Source: Victivallales bacterium (GTDB lineage Bacteria; Verrucomicrobiota; Lentisphaeria; Oligosphaerales; Lenti-02). From it: a stretch of 8,094 nt of DNA. A model generated the notes under the pieces. The model had not been told where the DNA came from. It did not search any database and worked only from the letters and a program-made list of their open reading frames with translations. Both the position numbers and the translations under genes were made by a program. The stretch is from contig JABGQJ010000339.1 in the NCBI GenBank assembly GCA_018648945.1, positions 1 through 8,094 of the forward strand, read 5' to 3'. Positions 6,987 through 8,094 of this stretch are shown in pieces. The stretch's first letter is position 1, and every line of letters starts with the position of its first letter.

Positions 6987-7027
6987 CATTCGATGTTCGA
7001 TGTTGGGCGTTCGATGTTCGATGTTCG
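6987..7027 (-). repeat. Heptamer-based intergenic repeat, right arm (inverted)
   Basis: This is the inverted copy of 6645-6685: on the minus strand it reads as the same six 7-bp units, matching 40 of 41 bases. The two arms enclose 301 bp. It is followed directly by a GCGGCC/GGCCGC stem with a three-base loop at 7027-7041. Confidence 0.93.
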
Positions 7028-7130
7028 CGGCCATCGGCCGCTCTGCGGAATTCGTGGCTTCCGTTCCCCGGTGGACATCGGTCCCCGGACATCCTACGTT
7101 CCTAGCCACACCTTACCCAAGGAGACCACG

Positions 7131-8094
7131 ATGCGGATTCTCTTGCTGGCAGCGATCATTGGTGCGAGCGCGTTGAGCCAAGAAGACCTCGCCAGCTTCT
7201 GGCAGCGGGGTCGCGTGCGTGAACTGCTCACGGGCGGCACCAAGCAGGCCCCGGCGGAATGGGCCAAGCAGGGCGTCAACTGCACGATGGGAACGAAGCC
7301 CGACCAGGCGCACGCCGTTGGCATGAAGACGCGAAGCTGGTTCACCATGAACGCGATCAACCCGAAGGTCTTCGGGAACGACCTCGACCGCATCAAGGCC
7401 ATGTGCGGGATCCGCAAGAACGGCACCTACCTGCGTCCCTACGACCCGCTGTTCCCCTCGGTGGCGAACTACTGGTCGGCCTGCGTCAATAACCCACTCT
7501 GGCGCGAACACTCAGCGAAGAGATTCCGAGGGATGGCAGAGGATGGCTTCGATGGCTGCCACATTGATTACGCATCCCACTACGAGCCTTGCTTCTGCAC
7601 CCACTGCGAAGCGCGGTGGGCGGCCTATGCGAAGGAGCGCGGGCTGGCAGCGGTCAGCCTGCGCGAGCTACCGGCGGACATTCAGCACCGCATGCATCTG
7701 CGGGAGTTCCGCATTCTCTCCGTGATGGACTTCCTCGGCATGGTCCGGGAAGAAGCGCGCAAGGTCAAGCCTGGCTTCGGCACGGACGGCACCTGGCATC
7801 AGGACTCCGGAAGCACCTACCAGTGGGCCTATGGCGACCACTTCGACCTGATGTGCATCGAGGGCACCACCTGGGGGCCGTTCCCGCCTGAAAGCCAGCA
7901 GATTCTATGGCTCAAGCTATCCCACGCGCTGAGCCGCAACAAGGTGGGCATGTCGGTTACCTACCATCTGATCAATGAGGGCGGCGAACGCCATCACGGG
8001 CGGATGGCGAGCGACCGGGCCAAGCTGGCTCTGTGCGAGATCATGAGCCAGGGCGCAGTCAGCTGGATTGGCCTGGGCGGGCCGAAGACCGGCA
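7131..8094 (+). CDS. Secreted TIM-barrel glycosyl-hydrolase-like protein, 5' part (runs off right edge)
   Basis: The frame opens at ATG 7131 behind AAGGAG (7119-7124, 6-nt spacing) and is uninterrupted to the window end: 321 codons plus one base. Residues 1-16 (MRILLLAAIIGASALS) look like a short signal peptide, so the product is probably exported. The body resembles the TIM-barrel of the broad GH42/GHL6-like group of putative glycoside hydrolases. It has FDGCHIDYASHYE with Asp141 and Asp146, followed by a CxCxxC cluster (Cys154, Cys156, Cys159) in the position where such proteins often have a CxCxxC motif that may bind zinc. Further segments such as GTDGTWHQDSG and IEGTTWGPFP fit strand-end, active-site loops. 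Catalytic acids cannot be assigned and the C-terminus is missing. It is divergent from the phosphoesterase operon and may share its regulation through the 603-bp gap. An alternative is an uncharacterised non-enzymatic homologue. Hydrolase class moderately supported; substrate unknown. Confidence 0.72.
   Translation, partial: MRILLLAAIIGASALSQEDLASFWQRGRVRELLTGGTKQAPAEWAKQGVNCTMGTKPDQAHAVGMKTRSWFTMNAINPKVFGNDLDRIKAMCGIRKNGTYLRPYDPLFPSVANYWSACVNNPLWREHSAKRFRGMAEDGFDGCHIDYASHYEPCFCTHCEARWAAYAKERGLAAVSLRELPADIQHRMHLREFRILSVMDFLGMVREEARKVKPGFGTDGTWHQDSGSTYQWAYGDHFDLMCIEGTTWGPFPPESQQILWLKLSHALSRNKVGMSVTYHLINEGGERHHGRMASDRAKLALCEIMSQGAVSWIGLGGPKTG

Larger units (their letters stand above)
6528..7130. 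other. Divergent intergenic region (603 bp) without a supported gene
   Basis: This separates the minus-strand operon from the plus-strand gene at 7131, so promoters for both should lie here. It contains the two arms of a 41-bp inverted repeat, a C-rich tract on the plus strand, an AT-rich patch around 6901-6918 centred on the palindrome TGTACA (6909-6914), and flanking inverted words TCAGCCA (6889-6895) and TGGCTGA (6921-6927). A short direct repeat, GGACATC, occurs at 7073-7079 and 7087-7093, just upstream of the plus-strand gene. No convincing promoter for that gene is visible. Open frames here translate the repeats and are not believable proteins. Confidence 0.7.

Noticed and set aside
6645..7027. 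CRISPR array
   Set aside because: There are only two copies, in inverted orientation, made of 7-bp tandem units; no regular spacers and no cas genes nearby.

Overview
The window is GC-rich, densely coding bacterial DNA. Secreted LamG and glycoside-hydrolase-like proteins, ordinary Shine-Dalgarno sites and an intergenic repeat built on a 7-bp unit (CGAACAT) suggest a carbohydrate-degrading member of the Planctomycetes/Verrucomicrobia/Lentisphaerae group or a similar environmental lineage. This assignment is inferred from gene style only; there is no taxonomic marker here.

Layout. (1) Positions 1-403, minus strand: the N-terminal 134 codons of an IS1634-type (IS4 superfamily) transposase that runs off the left edge, so an insertion sequence begins here. 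(2) About 404-820: non-coding DNA with the upstream end of the IS, G-rich runs including ten consecutive G, and a perfect 12-bp hairpin downstream of the next operon. (3) 821-6527, minus strand: a compact three-gene operon. In transcription order these are a cytoplasmic-looking calcineurin-type metallophosphoesterase (6527-5187), an exported UshA/5'-nucleotidase-family metallophosphoesterase (5172-3601), and an exported 927-residue LamG plus GH123-like glycoside hydrolase protein (3604-821). Gene 1 and gene 2 are 14 nt apart, and genes 2 and 3 overlap as ATGA. (4) 6528-7130: a 603-bp divergent intergenic region with a 41-bp inverted repeat pair (40/41 identical), a G-quadruplex-capable tract, small hairpins and a weak promoter candidate. 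(5) 7131 to the right edge, plus strand: a secreted TIM-barrel glycosyl-hydrolase-like protein, cut off by the window.

Working picture. The operon joins two different metal-dependent phosphoesterases to a large secreted glycan-active protein, with another secreted glycoside-hydrolase-like gene transcribed divergently. The simplest reading is scavenging of a phosphorylated or nucleotide-linked sugar or polysaccharide, but the substrate is not shown by the sequence. Points most worth a second look: the first phosphoesterase has GTHD where the family has GNHD; the second lacks the canonical GNxGGIR segment in its C-terminal specificity domain; and the inverted heptamer-repeat pair sits between the divergent transcription units.
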